Source: Chelatococcus albus (lineage in GTDB: Bacteria > Pseudomonadota > Alphaproteobacteria > Rhizobiales > Beijerinckiaceae). From it: DNA of 64,000 nucleotides. The stretch covers positions 1-64,000 of the forward strand of contig NZ_JASJEV010000005.1 of the NCBI RefSeq assembly GCF_030067675.1, in the 5' to 3' direction. A program made the position numbers and the translations under genes. Positions 39,891-49,915 of this stretch are shown one piece after another (position 1 is the stretch's first letter; every line of letters starts with the position of its first letter). The notes beneath the pieces were generated by a model. The model saw only the letters and a list, made by a program, of their open reading frames with translations, was not told the origin of the DNA and did no database searches.

Positions 39891-41198
39891 ATGATCCCGC
39901 GCTACAGCCGGCCGGAGATGGTGGCCATCTGGTCGCCCGAGACGAAGTTCCGCATCTGGTTCGAGATCGAGGCGCACGCCACGACGGCGCTCGCGGACCT
40001 CGGCGTGGTGCCCAGGGAAGCCGCCGCGGTCGTCTGGGAGAAGGGGTCCAAGGCCAACTTCGACGTCGAGCGCATCGACGCCATCGAGCGCGAGGTCAAG
40101 CACGACGTCATTGCCTTCCTGACGCACCTTTCCGAGATTGTCGGGCCAGAGGCGCGCTTCGTGCACCAGGGCATGACCTCCTCCGACGTCCTCGACACGT
40201 GCTTCAATGTTCAACTCGTGCGCGCCACCGACATCCTCTTGAAGGACGTGGACGCGCTCCTCGCCGCCCTGAAGCGCCGCGCCTTCGAGCACAAGACGAC
40301 GCCGACCATCGGCCGCTCGCACGGCATCCACGCCGAGCCCGTGACCTTCGGGTTGAAGCTCGCCCAGGCCTATGCCGAGTTTGCCCGTTGTCGCGAGCGC
40401 CTCGTCGCCGCGCGCAAGGAGGTTGCCACCTGCGCCATCTCGGGGGCCGTCGGCACCTTCGCCAACATCGACCCGCGTGTCGAAGCCTACGTCGCCGAGA
40501 AGATGGGTCTTTCCGTCGAGCCGGTCTCGACCCAGGTGATCCCGCGTGACCGCCATGCCATGTATTTCGCCACGCTCGGCGTCATCGCCTCCTCCATCGA
40601 GCGCCTGGCGGTGGAGATCCGCCACCTGCAGCGCAGCGAGGTCTACGAGGCTGAGGAGTTCTTCTCCGAGGGCCAGAAGGGCTCCTCCGCCATGCCGCAC
40701 AAGCGCAACCCCGTGCTGACCGAAAACCTGACGGGCCTTGCCCGAATGGTGCGCGCCTACGCCCTGCCCGCCATGGAGAACGTGGCGCTCTGGCACGAAC
40801 GCGACATCTCGCATTCCTCCGTCGAGCGCATGATCGGCCCCGACGCGACGGTGACCCTCGATTTCGCGCTCGTGCGGCTTACGGGCGTGATCGACAAGCT
40901 TCTCGTCTACCCCGAGAACATGCAGAAGAACCTCGACCGGCTTGGCGGCCTCGTGCATTCGCAGCGCGTGCTGCTGGCGCTTACGCAGAAGGGCGTCTCG
41001 CGCGAGGACGCCTATCGCCTGGTGCAGCGCAACGCCATGCCGGTGTGGCGCGGCGAGGGCGACTTCCTCACCCTGCTCAAGGCCGACGCCGAGGTGACCA
41101 AGCACCTCAGCGACGCCGAGCTCGAGGAGAAGTTCGACCTCGGCTACCACCTGAAGCACGTCGACACCATCTTCCGCCGGGTGTTCGGCGAGACGTGA
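39891..41198 (+). CDS. purB: Adenylosuccinate lyase
   Basis: A 435-residue fumarase/aspartase superfamily enzyme of purine synthesis, cleaving SAICAR and adenylosuccinate. [34 protein letters not shown] with the catalytic His, and the signature [17 protein letters not shown] are intact. ATG 39891 follows AGGAGACGAGG, a good ribosome-binding site. Length is normal. Confidence 0.97.
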   Translation: MIPRYSRPEMVAIWSPETKFRIWFEIEAHATTALADLGVVPREAAAVVWEKGSKANFDVERIDAIEREVKHDVIAFLTHLSEIVGPEARFVHQGMTSSDVLDTCFNVQLVRATDILLKDVDALLAALKRRAFEHKTTPTIGRSHGIHAEPVTFGLKLAQAYAEFARCRERLVAARKEVATCAISGAVGTFANIDPRVEAYVAEKMGLSVEPVSTQVIPRDRHAMYFATLGVIASSIERLAVEIRHLQRSEVYEAEEFFSEGQKGSSAMPHKRNPVLTENLTGLARMVRAYALPAMENVALWHERDISHSSVERMIGPDATVTLDFALVRLTGVIDKLLVYPENMQKNLDRLGGLVHSQRVLLALTQKGVSREDAYRLVQRNAMPVWRGEGDFLTLLKADAEVTKHLSDAELEEKFDLGYHLKHVDTIFRRVFGET

Positions 41199-41235
41199 GG
41201 ACGCCGCGCCACCGCAGACACGAAGACGACCGACC

Positions 41236-41787
41236 ATGCGCGCCGCCGACTGCGACATCCTCATCGTTCCCGGCTGGTCCGGCTCCGGGCCGGACCATTG
41301 GCAGACGCGGTGGGAGGACAAGCTCTCCACCGCCCGCCGGGTCGAGCAGGAGGACTGGTACAAGATCCATCGCGACGGCTGGGCAGCGCGCGTTGCCGCC
41401 GCGGTCGAGGCGGCGACGCGGCCGGTCGTGCTCGTCGCCCACAGCTGCGGCGTGCCGGCGGTGGCGCATGCCGCCCCCCTCCTGCCGGCCGGCACGGTCA
41501 GGGGCGCCTTCCTCGTTGCCCCGCCCGGCGAGAGGGCGATCCGCGCCATTCCCGGCGCGGATCCGGCCTTCACACCCTATCCGCGCGATCCCCTGCCCTT
41601 CCCCTCGCTCCTTGTCGCGAGCCGCACGGACGACTATTGCACCTACGACGAGGCGAGCGACTTCGCCCTCGCCTGGGGCTCGGCCCTCGTCGACGCGGGC
41701 GACGCCGGCCATCTCAATACGGCAAGCGGCCACGGGCCTTGGCCGGAGGGCCTGATGCGCTTCGCGGGCTTCCTCGCGAAGCTCTGA
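41236..41787 (+). CDS. RBBP9/YdeN-type alpha/beta hydrolase
   Basis: A 183-residue small serine hydrolase. ILIVPGWSGSGPDHWQTRWE is the typical opening; VVLVAHSCGVPAVAHAA contains the nucleophile Ser in HSCG, LVASRTDDYCTYDEA the acid, and GDAGHLNTASGHGPWPEG the His. Substrate unknown. It follows purB by 37 bases on the same strand. Confidence 0.88.
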   Translation: MRAADCDILIVPGWSGSGPDHWQTRWEDKLSTARRVEQEDWYKIHRDGWAARVAAAVEAATRPVVLVAHSCGVPAVAHAAPLLPAGTVRGAFLVAPPGERAIRAIPGADPAFTPYPRDPLPFPSLLVASRTDDYCTYDEASDFALAWGSALVDAGDAGHLNTASGHGPWPEGLMRFAGFLAKL

Positions 41788-41836
41788 CGCGGCACCCCGA
41801 CCTACCCGAAGAGGCCAGCGTTCCTGTGAAGGGAGC

Positions 41837-42730
41837 TCACCGCTTCAGATTGACCACGATCACGCCGCCGAGCGCCATGGCGCCGCCGACGAGGCCGAGC
41901 GTGCCGGGCACCTCGCCCAGCCACAGGAAGCCCATGGCGGTCGCGACCGGCGGCACGCAGTACATGAAGTTCGAGGCCCGCGCCGCAGGCAGGCGCGACA
42001 GCGCCACCGCCCAGGCGCCATAGGCGATCAGGCTCGGCACAAGGCCGAGGTAGATGACTGCGGCTAGCGCCTCGGGCGCGGCGGCGGGAACCTGCGTGAG
42101 GCCGCCCGGCAGGCCCGGCGCCAGGATCAGGGCACCGATCACCATGTGCGAGGCCGAGACGGTGAGCGGCCTGTGCCGGGCGAAGAGCGGTTTCTGCGCC
42201 ACCGTGGTGACCGAGTTGCACAGGGCGGCGCCAAGAATGAGGAGCGCCCCTTCGTCGATCCGCATGCCCTGCCCCTCGCCGAGCGCGATGAGGCCGATGC
42301 CGGCGAAGGAAAGCGCCGTGCCGGCCCAGGCCCTGCGCCCGAACTGCTCGCCGAGGATCATCAGCGCCAGCACCGCGGTAATGATCGGATTGACGTTGAT
42401 GATGAAGCTCGCGGCACCCGCCGAGACCGTCCTCTCTCCCGCGTTGAGGAGAAGCGTGTAGAGCGCCACGAAGAACAGGCCGCCGGCCGCGAAGCGCCAC
42501 CACTCGCCCCGCGTCGGCAGGGGCGGACGCGTGAGCGCGAGGAACAACGCTGCCGGCACCGCGGCAATTGCGAAGCGCAACGCCCCGAGTTCGAGCGGCC
42601 CGAAGGCGGCGAGCCCGACGCGGATGGCGGGAAAGGCGGAAGCCCAGGCGATGATGGTGACGGCCAGAGCCGCCGCCGTCACGGCGTCGAAGGATCTGCG
42701 CGCGGGGGCACATTCGGCGGCAATGCTCAT
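41837..42730 (-). CDS. EamA/DMT family transporter
   Basis: A 297-residue membrane protein with ten predicted helices in two EamA repeats (first from TAAALAVTIIAWASAFPAIRVGL; second from ALLILGAALCNSVTTVAQKPLF). FIINVNPIITAVLALMILGEQ and NFMYCVPPVATAMGFLWLGEVPG are the two characteristic repeat segments. Such proteins export amino acids or metabolites. A LysR gene lies divergently 90 bases away and is the likely regulator. Confidence 0.9.
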   Translation of the reverse strand: MSIAAECAPARRSFDAVTAAALAVTIIAWASAFPAIRVGLAAFGPLELGALRFAIAAVPAALFLALTRPPLPTRGEWWRFAAGGLFFVALYTLLLNAGERTVSAGAASFIINVNPIITAVLALMILGEQFGRRAWAGTALSFAGIGLIALGEGQGMRIDEGALLILGAALCNSVTTVAQKPLFARHRPLTVSASHMVIGALILAPGLPGGLTQVPAAAPEALAAVIYLGLVPSLIAYGAWAVALSRLPAARASNFMYCVPPVATAMGFLWLGEVPGTLGLVGGAMALGGVIVVNLKR

Positions 42731-42820
42731 CCTGTCACCCTGTCGGGACCATCTGCCGCCCGCACGGTCGCGTGACGCGCCCGCATTGACAATAGAACAA
42801 ATCGACAGCGAGCTGTGCAC

Positions 42821-43747
42821 ATGGATCACAGCTCGTCCGCCCTGCCCCCGCTCGACACGCTGCGCGCCTTCGAGGCGGCGGCGCGCACCGGCAGCTTTTC
42901 CGCCGCGGCGCAGAGCCTCCACCTGACGCACGGTGCGATCAGCCGGCAGATTGGCCGGCTGGAGCAATGGCTTGGCCAGCGCCTCTTCGAGCGCCGGGCG
43001 CGCGGCGTGGCGCTGACCCCCGACGGCCAGCGCCTCTACCAGCGCACGAGCGAGGCTTTTGCCCTCATCGCCGACACCTCCGACCGCTGGATCGAGCCGC
43101 GCGGCAGCACGGTGGTCAAGCTCACCACCATTCCCTCCGTATGCGGCTTGTGGCTCCTGCCCCGCCTCGCCGCATTGGAAGCGGGCGCCCCAAGGCTGCA
43201 GGTCGAGCTCCTGGTCGACCACCGCCATCTCGATCTGGAGACGGAGAACATCGACCTCGCCATCCGCTGCGGCCGTGGCAGCCTGCCCGGACGCGCCTGC
43301 GTGCAGCTCTTCGAGGAGCACTGCTTCCCGATCGCCTCGCCCGAGGTGGCCGCCGCCGCCGGCAGCGGCGACGTCGCGCGCCTCCTCGCCTTTCCGCTCA
43401 TCCACGATTCCGACGCGTCGAAATGGCGGGCGTGGTTCGCAGCCCATGGCGTCGACTACCGCCTGCGTCGGCAGGATCGCCGCTTCGAGGACTACAATCT
43501 GGTGCTCGACGCCGCGGCCAACGGCCTCGGCATCACGCTCGCCCGGCCGCCCCTGGCCGAGGAAGCCTTGCGCACGGGCCGCCTCATCGCGGACGATCCA
43601 CGCACCGTCCTCATCCTGATGGGCTATTTCCTCGACCGTCCCGTCGGGCGGATGCGCCCCGCGGCGGCCGAGCTCACCCGGCGCATCATGGCCACGGCCG
43701 GCGTGGAAGCGACGGCGGCGGATGCCTTTCTGCGCGCCGAGCGCTGA
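42821..43747 (+). CDS. LysR family regulator (GcvA-like)
   Basis: A 308-residue regulator from ATG 42821; a GTG two codons upstream (42815) is possible. The winged helix is at residues 9-65 (PLDTLRAFEAAARTGSFSAAAQSLHLTHGAISRQIGRLEQWLG). The effector domain runs from about 95 (VVKLTTIPSVCGLWLLPRLA) to the end. The sequence is of the GcvA/AmpR-like group. Divergent placement suggests control of the adjacent EamA exporter. Confidence 0.92.
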   Translation: MDHSSSALPPLDTLRAFEAAARTGSFSAAAQSLHLTHGAISRQIGRLEQWLGQRLFERRARGVALTPDGQRLYQRTSEAFALIADTSDRWIEPRGSTVVKLTTIPSVCGLWLLPRLAALEAGAPRLQVELLVDHRHLDLETENIDLAIRCGRGSLPGRACVQLFEEHCFPIASPEVAAAAGSGDVARLLAFPLIHDSDASKWRAWFAAHGVDYRLRRQDRRFEDYNLVLDAAANGLGITLARPPLAEEALRTGRLIADDPRTVLILMGYFLDRPVGRMRPAAAELTRRIMATAGVEATAADAFLRAER

Positions 43748-43828
43748 CCCGGGCGCCCAAGGCACAGGAACGACCCGCAGCACCGCACACAGCTTGGGAT
43801 CCCATCACGCTCCCTCCCGGCGTCGCGA

Positions 43829-43865
43829 CGCCGGAAAAAGCAAAAGGCCGCCCGCAGGCGGCCTT
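43829..43865 (-). terminator. Rho-independent terminator of rpsD
   Basis: On the minus strand AAGGCCGCC, loop TGCG, GGCGGCCTT forms a perfect 9-bp stem followed by TTGCTTTTTCC. It lies 26 bases after the rpsD stop. Its other orientation lacks a T-run, so it serves rpsD. Confidence 0.93.
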
Positions 43866-43890
43866 CGCATCTCGTGGAACTGTCCGCCGA

Positions 43891-44508
43891 TCAGCGAGAG
43901 TAGAACTCGACGACCAGGTTCGGCTCCATCTGCACCGGATACGGCACGTCCGACAGCGAGGGCACGCGCACGTAGGTCGCCTTCATCTTGGCGTGGTCGA
44001 CCTCGATGTAGTCCGGCACGTCACGCTCGGCGAGCGCCACGCTCTCGAGGACGATGGCGAGCTGCTTCGAGGAGTCCTTGACCTCGATGACGTCGCCCGG
44101 CTTCACGAGGTAGCTGCCGATGTTGACACGGCGGCCGTTGACCTTGACGTGCCCGTGGTTGACGAACTGGCGCGCGGCGAACACGGTCGGCACGAACTTG
44201 GCGCGGTAGACGACGGCGTCCAGGCGGCGCTCGAGCAGGCCGATCAGGTTCTCTCCCGAGTCGCCCTTGAGGCGGATGGCCTCGGCGTAGTAGCGGCGGA
44301 ACTGCTTCTCGGAAATCGAGCCGTAGTAGCCCTTGAGCTTCTGCTTGGCGCGCAGCTGCGTGCCGAAGTCCGACAGCTTGCCCTTGCGGCGCTGGCCGTG
44401 CTGGCCCGGGCCGTACTCGCGGCGGTTCACGGGGCTCTTCGGGCGGCCCCAGATGTTCTGGCCCAGGCGGCGATCGATCTTGTACTTTGCCTGAATTCTC
44501 TTCGACAT
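43891..44508 (-). CDS. rpsD: 30S ribosomal protein S4
   Basis: A 205-residue primary 16S rRNA-binding protein. [38 protein letters not shown] is the alphaproteobacterial start, and the S4 RNA-binding domain is at about 95-160 ([47 protein letters not shown]). FYSR ends it. It also represses its own synthesis in some bacteria; no leader structure was identified here. Confidence 0.98.
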   Translation of the reverse strand: MSKRIQAKYKIDRRLGQNIWGRPKSPVNRREYGPGQHGQRRKGKLSDFGTQLRAKQKLKGYYGSISEKQFRRYYAEAIRLKGDSGENLIGLLERRLDAVVYRAKFVPTVFAARQFVNHGHVKVNGRRVNIGSYLVKPGDVIEVKDSSKQLAIVLESVALAERDVPDYIEVDHAKMKATYVRVPSLSDVPYPVQMEPNLVVEFYSR

Positions 44509-44691
44509 CGCGTGTCCTCTCGGCAACGGATCGGTTGAGGAACGCGCCCTCCTCTTCCCCCGCGGGGGACGACAGGTCCGGACGTTGCCGGGCCTCGGGT
44601 GCGCACAAATGCCCGCGCGGGCCGTCGAGGTCTCCCCCGCTGCCCGCGCGAACGGCGGGTCAATACGCGCGAACGCGCGCGCTGTCAAACC

Positions 44692-45516
44692 TCAAGCCGT
44701 GGAGAGGGGCATCGCCTCGATATCGATCCGCGGAAGGCCGCGGGCGGAGAGCGCGGCACACAGGGCGGCGGTCATGCCGGCCCCGCTCGTGAAAACGGCG
44801 AGGGCATCTTCCTCTCCCTCGTGCACGGCGAGCGGCCCGCCGAGGAGCTGCACGACGCGCCGCGCAATGGCCGGCGCCGGGTCGATCCAGGCGACAGGCC
44901 ACGGCGCCAGGCGATCGAAGCGGTCGCGCAACAGCGGATAATGCGTACAGGCAAGCGCGATTGCGTCCGTGCGGCCGCCGTCCTCGGCGACGAAGCACGG
45001 TGCGATCTCCGCCATGATGTCGGTGTCCGCGACCGGCCGGCCCGTCAGCTCGGCCTCCGCATAGGCGGCGAGGTGCCGCGAGCCGACGAGCGTCACCTGG
45101 CAGTCGCCGGCATAGGTCCGCACGAGGTCCTGGGTGTAGTCGCGCGCCACCGTGCCCGGCGTGGCGAGCACGCTGATGCGCCTGGAGCGCGAGACGGCCG
45201 CCGCCGGCTTCACCGCGGGCACCGTGCCCACGAAGGGCACGGCGAAGCGCTGGCGCAGTGCCGGCAAGACCAGCGTCGAGGCCGTGTTGCAGGCGATCAC
45301 CACGAGATCGGGCGCATGAAGCGATACGAGCCGCTCCATCACGGCAAGCACGCGCGCGACGAGAACGTCTTCATTCAGCCGGCCATAGGGAAAGCCGGCG
45401 TCGTCGGCGGCATAGACGAAGCGCGCGTCGGGACGCGCCTTGAGCACCTCGGCGAAGACGGTGAGCCCGCCGAGACCGGAATCGAAGACGAGGATGGTCG
45501 GCACCCGCGGCGTCAT
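44692..45516 (-). CDS. murI: Glutamate racemase
   Basis: A 274-residue enzyme making D-glutamate for peptidoglycan. ILVFDSGLGGLTVFAEV carries Asp12 and Ser13, IACNTAS the first catalytic Cys76, and LACTHYPLL the second Cys. The start ATG 45516 fits relatives; ATG 45561 is in frame and possible. The upstream extension to 45651 is Arg-rich and unlikely. Confidence 0.94.
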   Translation of the reverse strand: MTPRVPTILVFDSGLGGLTVFAEVLKARPDARFVYAADDAGFPYGRLNEDVLVARVLAVMERLVSLHAPDLVVIACNTASTLVLPALRQRFAVPFVGTVPAVKPAAAVSRSRRISVLATPGTVARDYTQDLVRTYAGDCQVTLVGSRHLAAYAEAELTGRPVADTDIMAEIAPCFVAEDGGRTDAIALACTHYPLLRDRFDRLAPWPVAWIDPAPAIARRVVQLLGGPLAVHEGEEDALAVFTSGAGMTAALCAALSARGLPRIDIEAMPLSTA

Positions 45517-45712
45517 GACCGCGGGGCGATACACGGTTCCGGCGAGAAGGTCGATACGCATGACAGGTGGGCCACACGCGGACGGCTGTTCCGTCGGTCC
45601 ACGCAGGGACCGTCCGCGCCGCCCGTGCGGGCCGCCGGCACGCCGCCGCATCGGCGTCAGGAGACCACGCCCGCGGTTAAGGAAGCGTCAACCCCTGGCT
45701 CACACGGGGGGC

Positions 45713-47008
45713 TCAGCGCGGCGCCGTGGCAGGCGCCGCAGCAGCAGTGTCCCCGCCGGGCACCTCTGCCTTCGGCGCCGCAGGTTTCGGGCTTTCGACG
45801 CTCAGCCGGCGCACGGGCCAGCCATCGCTCCACAGGCCCATCTCGTAGAGGCGCGCGTCACGTTTCAGGGTGATCACGTCGCGGCCGGCGAAGGCCACCT
45901 CGCGGGCGAGGTCGAAGGTTTTCCACAGGCCATACCAGTCCATGCCGTCGGTGCCCTGCAGCGCCAGCATCTGCAGTTCCTGCTGCTCCATACGGTTGAG
46001 GAACCACTGCTCGGTGGCGTTGCGGCGCGCCTGCTCACGTGCCGCCTTGTCGCGCGGAGCCGCCTTGGCCTGCGCCGGCCGCGGCTGCGCCCCTTCCACC
46101 GCGCCCTCGATCTTGGCGAGATCGTAGGCCGGGTTCGGCGCGGCGGCGGCATAGTGCCCCGCGACGAGGGGCGGTTGGCCATGGTTGTCGGACGGCAGAC
46201 GCACGAGCAGGCGATGATCGGGCCCGACGGCCGCACCGGCGGCGCGGATGATCTGGCGCGCCCCGCCGTCGCCCGCCACGGTGTCGCGATCACCGGTGAC
46301 CATGACCAGCATCGTACCAGGCGCGAGCGTCGCGAGGTCGGCGAGCGGCACGCCGCGCGTCTTGGCGTCGACCGGTGCGCGCGCTGGCATGGCGCCCATG
46401 ACGAGGAGCGGGCGCGGCACGCCCTCGCCCTCGGCGAGCGCGGCGAGATTGGCGGCGATGATCGCGCCAGCCGCGTGGCCGACGAAGGCCACGTGGGACA
46501 GGTCGTGCTTCACCACACCCTCCGCCTCCAGCGCCGCGAGCGCCTGTCGGATGCCCTTGGCCGCCTCGCTGGTGACGTCGGCCGTCATCGTCTTGCCGCC
46601 GCTCTCCTGATAGCGCGGATAGACGACGACGAGCCCCTTGCGCACAAGGTGGTCGATCCAGCCGCCGTAGATCTGCGGATCGACCGCCCCCCAGGCGTGC
46701 AGGAAGACGACGACCGGCTTCGCCGCTGAGGAGCGCTCGGCCGCGTGGAAGACGAAGGCCTGGGCACTGCCGCTGCCATAGGCGCGCTTGATCACGTCGC
46801 CGGCAGCATAGTCGGCCCCGCCGGGACCGTTCTTCGGCTGCGTCGGCGCGGTGGCGGCCTCGGCGAGCCCCGATACGGCGGCAACGAGCGCGGCGACGAC
46901 GACGGAGCGCAGGAGATGGGGCAGCGGAGAAGCCAGCACGGCGACGATCCTCGTAAGAGCCGCAAGGCCCGATTCGGTCGGGCCGGACAATTGCGGGCAT
47001 GACACCAT
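45713..47008 (-). CDS. Exported alpha/beta-hydrolase-like protein lacking the nucleophile Ser
   Basis: About 431 residues from ATG 47008; a TTG at 47044 overlapping the trmJ stop is the alternative. A signal sequence (LPHLLRSVVVAALVAAVSGLAEA) precedes a hydrolase fold: KPVVVFLHAWGAVDPQIYGGWIDHLVRKGLVVVYPRYQ, then HVAFVGHAAGAIIAANLAAL at the nucleophile elbow, and GTMLVMVTGDRDTVAG at the acid position; GQPPLVAGHYAA could supply His. The elbow is G-H-A-A-G, with Ala where Ser is needed, so ordinary hydrolase chemistry is unlikely. A C-terminal 130-residue part (EQWFLNRMEQQELQMLALQG, ending Pro/Ala-rich) has no match I know. Its role is unknown; cell-envelope binding is one option. Confidence 0.75.
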   Translation of the reverse strand: MVSCPQLSGPTESGLAALTRIVAVLASPLPHLLRSVVVAALVAAVSGLAEAATAPTQPKNGPGGADYAAGDVIKRAYGSGSAQAFVFHAAERSSAAKPVVVFLHAWGAVDPQIYGGWIDHLVRKGLVVVYPRYQESGGKTMTADVTSEAAKGIRQALAALEAEGVVKHDLSHVAFVGHAAGAIIAANLAALAEGEGVPRPLLVMGAMPARAPVDAKTRGVPLADLATLAPGTMLVMVTGDRDTVAGDGGARQIIRAAGAAVGPDHRLLVRLPSDNHGQPPLVAGHYAAAAPNPAYDLAKIEGAVEGAQPRPAQAKAAPRDKAAREQARRNATEQWFLNRMEQQELQMLALQGTDGMDWYGLWKTFDLAREVAFAGRDVITLKRDARLYEMGLWSDGWPVRRLSVESPKPAAPKAEVPGGDTAAAAPATAPR

Positions 47009-47040
47009 GGTTTCGTTACCGATCAGTGCCCTGCACCGCC

Positions 47041-47868
47041 TCAACGATCCTCGTCCTTCGGCGCGACGGCGGAGCGGCGCGACGGGCGGGGCCTGTTGCG
47101 GCCGCCACGCCGCCCCTGCACCAGGGCCACCACCGCGCCGCGCAGGGTGCGCACGTCCTGCTCGGTCATGCCGATGCGATGGAAGATGTTGCGCAGGTTG
47201 CGCGTCATGAGCGGGCGCTTCTCCGGCGGCATGAAGAAGGACACCGCGTCGAGCTCGGCTTCCAGATATTCGAAGAAGGAGATCACGCCCTCACGCGTCG
47301 CCGGCGGGGAGCGTTCGGCCGTGGCGAAGGGCAGCGCCCCGGCCTGCGCCGTCTTGAACCATTCGTAGCCGACGAGAAGGACCGCCTGCGCCAGGTTGAG
47401 CGAGGCATAGGCCGGATTGACGGGGAAGGTGACGACCGCGTCGGCGAGCGCGATCTCGTCGTTCTCGAGGCCGATGCGCTCGCGACCGAAGAGCACGCCG
47501 ACCCGCTCCCCCGCACTGATGCGCCCGTGGATCTCGGCGGCCGCCCCGTCGGCGCCGAGGATGGGCTTCATCTGCCCGCGCTCGCGCGCCGTCGTGGCGA
47601 GCAGGTAATGGAGGTCTGCCACGGCGCTGCGCACATCCGGGAAGATGCGCGCGCCCTCGATGACATGGGCGGCGCCGGCCGCCGTCGCCAGCGCCTTGTC
47701 GTTGGGCCAGCCATCGCGCGGATTGACGATGCGCAGCTCCGACAACCCGAAATTCGCCATCGCCCGCGCCGCCATGCCGATGTTCTCGCCCATCTGCGGC
47801 TCGACCAGGATGACGGCGGGCCCACCGGTAATCAGGTCTCTCGTTCGGTCCGTTCCAGCCCCTGGCAT
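47041..47868 (-). CDS. trmJ: tRNA (cytidine/uridine-2'-O-)-methyltransferase TrmJ-type
   Basis: A 275-residue SPOUT methyltransferase. PAVILVEPQMGENIGMAARAMANFGLSELRIVNPRDGWPND is the family opening; GVLFGRERIGLENDEIALADAVVTFPVNPAYASLNLAQAV forms the SAM-binding knot. TrmJ methylates the wobble-region ribose 32 of several tRNAs. The ATG at 47868 was chosen. The C-terminal tail is basic (GRRGGRNRPRPSRRS). Confidence 0.9.
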   Translation of the reverse strand: MPGAGTDRTRDLITGGPAVILVEPQMGENIGMAARAMANFGLSELRIVNPRDGWPNDKALATAAGAAHVIEGARIFPDVRSAVADLHYLLATTARERGQMKPILGADGAAAEIHGRISAGERVGVLFGRERIGLENDEIALADAVVTFPVNPAYASLNLAQAVLLVGYEWFKTAQAGALPFATAERSPPATREGVISFFEYLEAELDAVSFFMPPEKRPLMTRNLRNIFHRIGMTEQDVRTLRGAVVALVQGRRGGRNRPRPSRRSAVAPKDEDR

Positions 47869-48071
47869 GGCTCGCAGTCTCACACGCGGCGCTCCGCGGG
47901 CGCCCGCCCGCGGCAGGGGATACGCCGGCAAACCGATTGCGGCAACCGTGAAGGGGGACCATCCCTGGTGCGCGCTCACACCGAACACCGCTGCGGATCG
48001 CGAGAGCATCAGCCTACCCGCTCCGCAAGGCACAGGTGGTCCCATGCAGGAAGCACTCCCCGGAGCACACC

Positions 48072-48356
48072 ATGATCCGCAACGTCTTGCTCGCGACCGC
48101 CGTCATCGGGTTCGCCGCCACCGACCGCGAGGCCCGTCCCCGGGACAGGCGCCACATGGCCGGCGCCGACGGAGATACAGGCCGCATCCTCTATGACGAC
48201 GGCTACGACGACCTCTTCTGCGTGCGACGCACGCGCCTCGTCGGCTACGACTGGTGGGGACGGCCGATCTTTCGCCGCGCGACGCGGTGCCGCCGAGGCC
48301 GCGGGTGCCCCTTCCGCTCAGGAGCGCGCCTGCCGCGGCGCGCTCCGCGCCGTTGA
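48072..48356 (+). CDS. Small possibly exported protein of unknown function
   Basis: A 94-residue frame. [17 protein letters not shown] resembles a truncated signal peptide, followed by [37 protein letters not shown], a pattern seen in small secreted Hyphomicrobiales proteins. The segment between them is Arg/Asp-rich ([11 protein letters not shown]), which suggests either a damaged signal region or a wrong frame. It lies between trmJ and icd. Coding status is uncertain. Confidence 0.45.
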   Translation: MIRNVLLATAVIGFAATDREARPRDRRHMAGADGDTGRILYDDGYDDLFCVRRTRLVGYDWWGRPIFRRATRCRRGRGCPFRSGARLPRRAPRR

Positions 48357-48516
48357 ACGCTCCCGCCGCCCCCTTCGTTTCTGGCGGCCCGCCTCCGCCG
48401 AAAGCGAGCCTTCCGCCCCGTGCGCCGGCGCGCTAGAAGCGCCACGCCGGCGCGCGGGCCCGCACGGACGCACGCCGAGGCCCCTCTACGACCCTTCCCC
48501 GTGCGAGGTGAGGAAC

Positions 48517-49731
48517 ATGGCTAAGATCAAGGTGGCGAACCCCGTCGTCGAACTCGACGGCGACGAGATGACCCGGATCATCTGGCAGTACATCAAGGAC
48601 AAGCTGATCCACCCCTACCTCGACGTCGACCTCAAGTACTACGACCTGGGCATCCAGCACCGCGATGCGACGGGCGACAAGGTCACGATCGAGGCCGCGG
48701 AAGCCATCAAGAAGTACGGCGTCGGTGTGAAGTGTGCCACCATCACGCCGGATGAGGCCCGGGTGAAGGAATTCGGCCTCAAGGAGATGTGGAAGTCGCC
48801 GAACGGCACCATCCGCAATATCCTGGGTGGCGTCATCTTCCGCGAGCCGATCATCTGCAAGAACGTGCCGCGCCTCGTGCCGGGCTGGACGCAGCCGATC
48901 ATCGTGGGCCGCCACGCCTTCGGCGACCAGTATCGCGCCACCGACTTCAAGGTTCCCGGCAAGGGCCGCCTCACCATCAAGTTCGAGGGCGAGGACGGCA
49001 CGGTGATCGAGAAGGAGGTGTTCAAGTTCCCGAACGCCGGCGTCGCCATGGCGATGTACAACCTCGACGAGTCGATCCGCGAGTTCGCCCGCGCCTCGAT
49101 GAACTACGGGCTCGCCCGCAAGTATCCCGTCTACCTCTCGACCAAGAACACGATCCTCAAGGCCTATGACGGCCGCTTCAAGGACCTGTTCCAGGAGGTC
49201 TACGAGAACGAGTTCAAGGCCAGGTTCGATGCCGCCGGCATCCACTACGAACACCGCCTGATCGACGACATGGTCGCCTCGGCGCTCAAGTGGTCGGGCG
49301 GCTATGTCTGGGCCTGCAAGAACTACGACGGCGACGTGCAGTCCGACACGGTGGCGCAGGGCTTCGGCTCGCTCGGTCTCATGACCTCCGTGCTCATGAC
49401 CCCGGACGGCCAGACGGTGGAGGCCGAGGCCGCCCACGGCACGGTGACGCGCCACTACCGCGAGCACCAGAAGGGCAAGGAGACCTCGACCAACTCCATC
49501 GCCTCGATCTTCGCCTGGACACGCGGCCTCGCCCACCGCGCCAAGCTCGACGACAATGCCGAGCTCAAGACCTTCGCCGAGACGCTCGAGAAGGTCTGCA
49601 TCGACACAGTGGAGGCCGGCTACATGACGAAGGACCTCGCCCTCCTCGTCGGCGCCGACCAGAAGTGGCTGTCGACCACCGGCTTCCTCGACAAGATCGA
49701 CGAGAACCTCAGGAAGGCCATGGCCGCCTGA
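48517..49731 (+). CDS. icd: NADP-dependent isocitrate dehydrogenase
   Basis: A 404-residue homodimeric-type (eukaryote-like) isocitrate dehydrogenase of the citric acid cycle, producing 2-oxoglutarate and [43 protein letters not shown] (substrate site), and [21 protein letters not shown] with [19 protein letters not shown] are all conserved. The ATG at 48517 has GAGGTGAGG upstream; the frame extends upstream only as shadow. A terminator follows. Confidence 0.97.
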   Translation: MAKIKVANPVVELDGDEMTRIIWQYIKDKLIHPYLDVDLKYYDLGIQHRDATGDKVTIEAAEAIKKYGVGVKCATITPDEARVKEFGLKEMWKSPNGTIRNILGGVIFREPIICKNVPRLVPGWTQPIIVGRHAFGDQYRATDFKVPGKGRLTIKFEGEDGTVIEKEVFKFPNAGVAMAMYNLDESIREFARASMNYGLARKYPVYLSTKNTILKAYDGRFKDLFQEVYENEFKARFDAAGIHYEHRLIDDMVASALKWSGGYVWACKNYDGDVQSDTVAQGFGSLGLMTSVLMTPDGQTVEAEAAHGTVTRHYREHQKGKETSTNSIASIFAWTRGLAHRAKLDDNAELKTFAETLEKVCIDTVEAGYMTKDLALLVGADQKWLSTTGFLDKIDENLRKAMAA

Positions 49732-49772
49732 GGTCCGTCCGCGGGCATGCCCCGCCGATCGCGACGAAGCAG

Positions 49773-49805
49773 GCGCCCGGGCGGACCACGCCCGGGCGCT
49801 TTGCC
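49773..49805 (+). terminator. Terminator after icd
   Basis: An 11-bp perfect GC stem (GCGCCCGGGCG / CGCCCGGGCGC) with loop GACCA lies 42 bases after the icd stop and is followed by TTTGCCTT. The T-run is short but the stem is very stable. Confidence 0.8.
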
Positions 49806-49915
49806 TTGCAGCGCCGTTCACCCCCCGTGATGAAGGCGATCACGCATCGGCGTTACCCGCGGCCGCGGATGCGTGGCACATTGCCCTGCATCGCAAGGGC
49901 AAAGGGGTTTTGGCC

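Noticed and set aside
41837-43783. Extended 648-codon frame for the EamA gene
   Set aside because: The extension is antisense to the LysR gene; ATG 42730 gives the normal EamA length.
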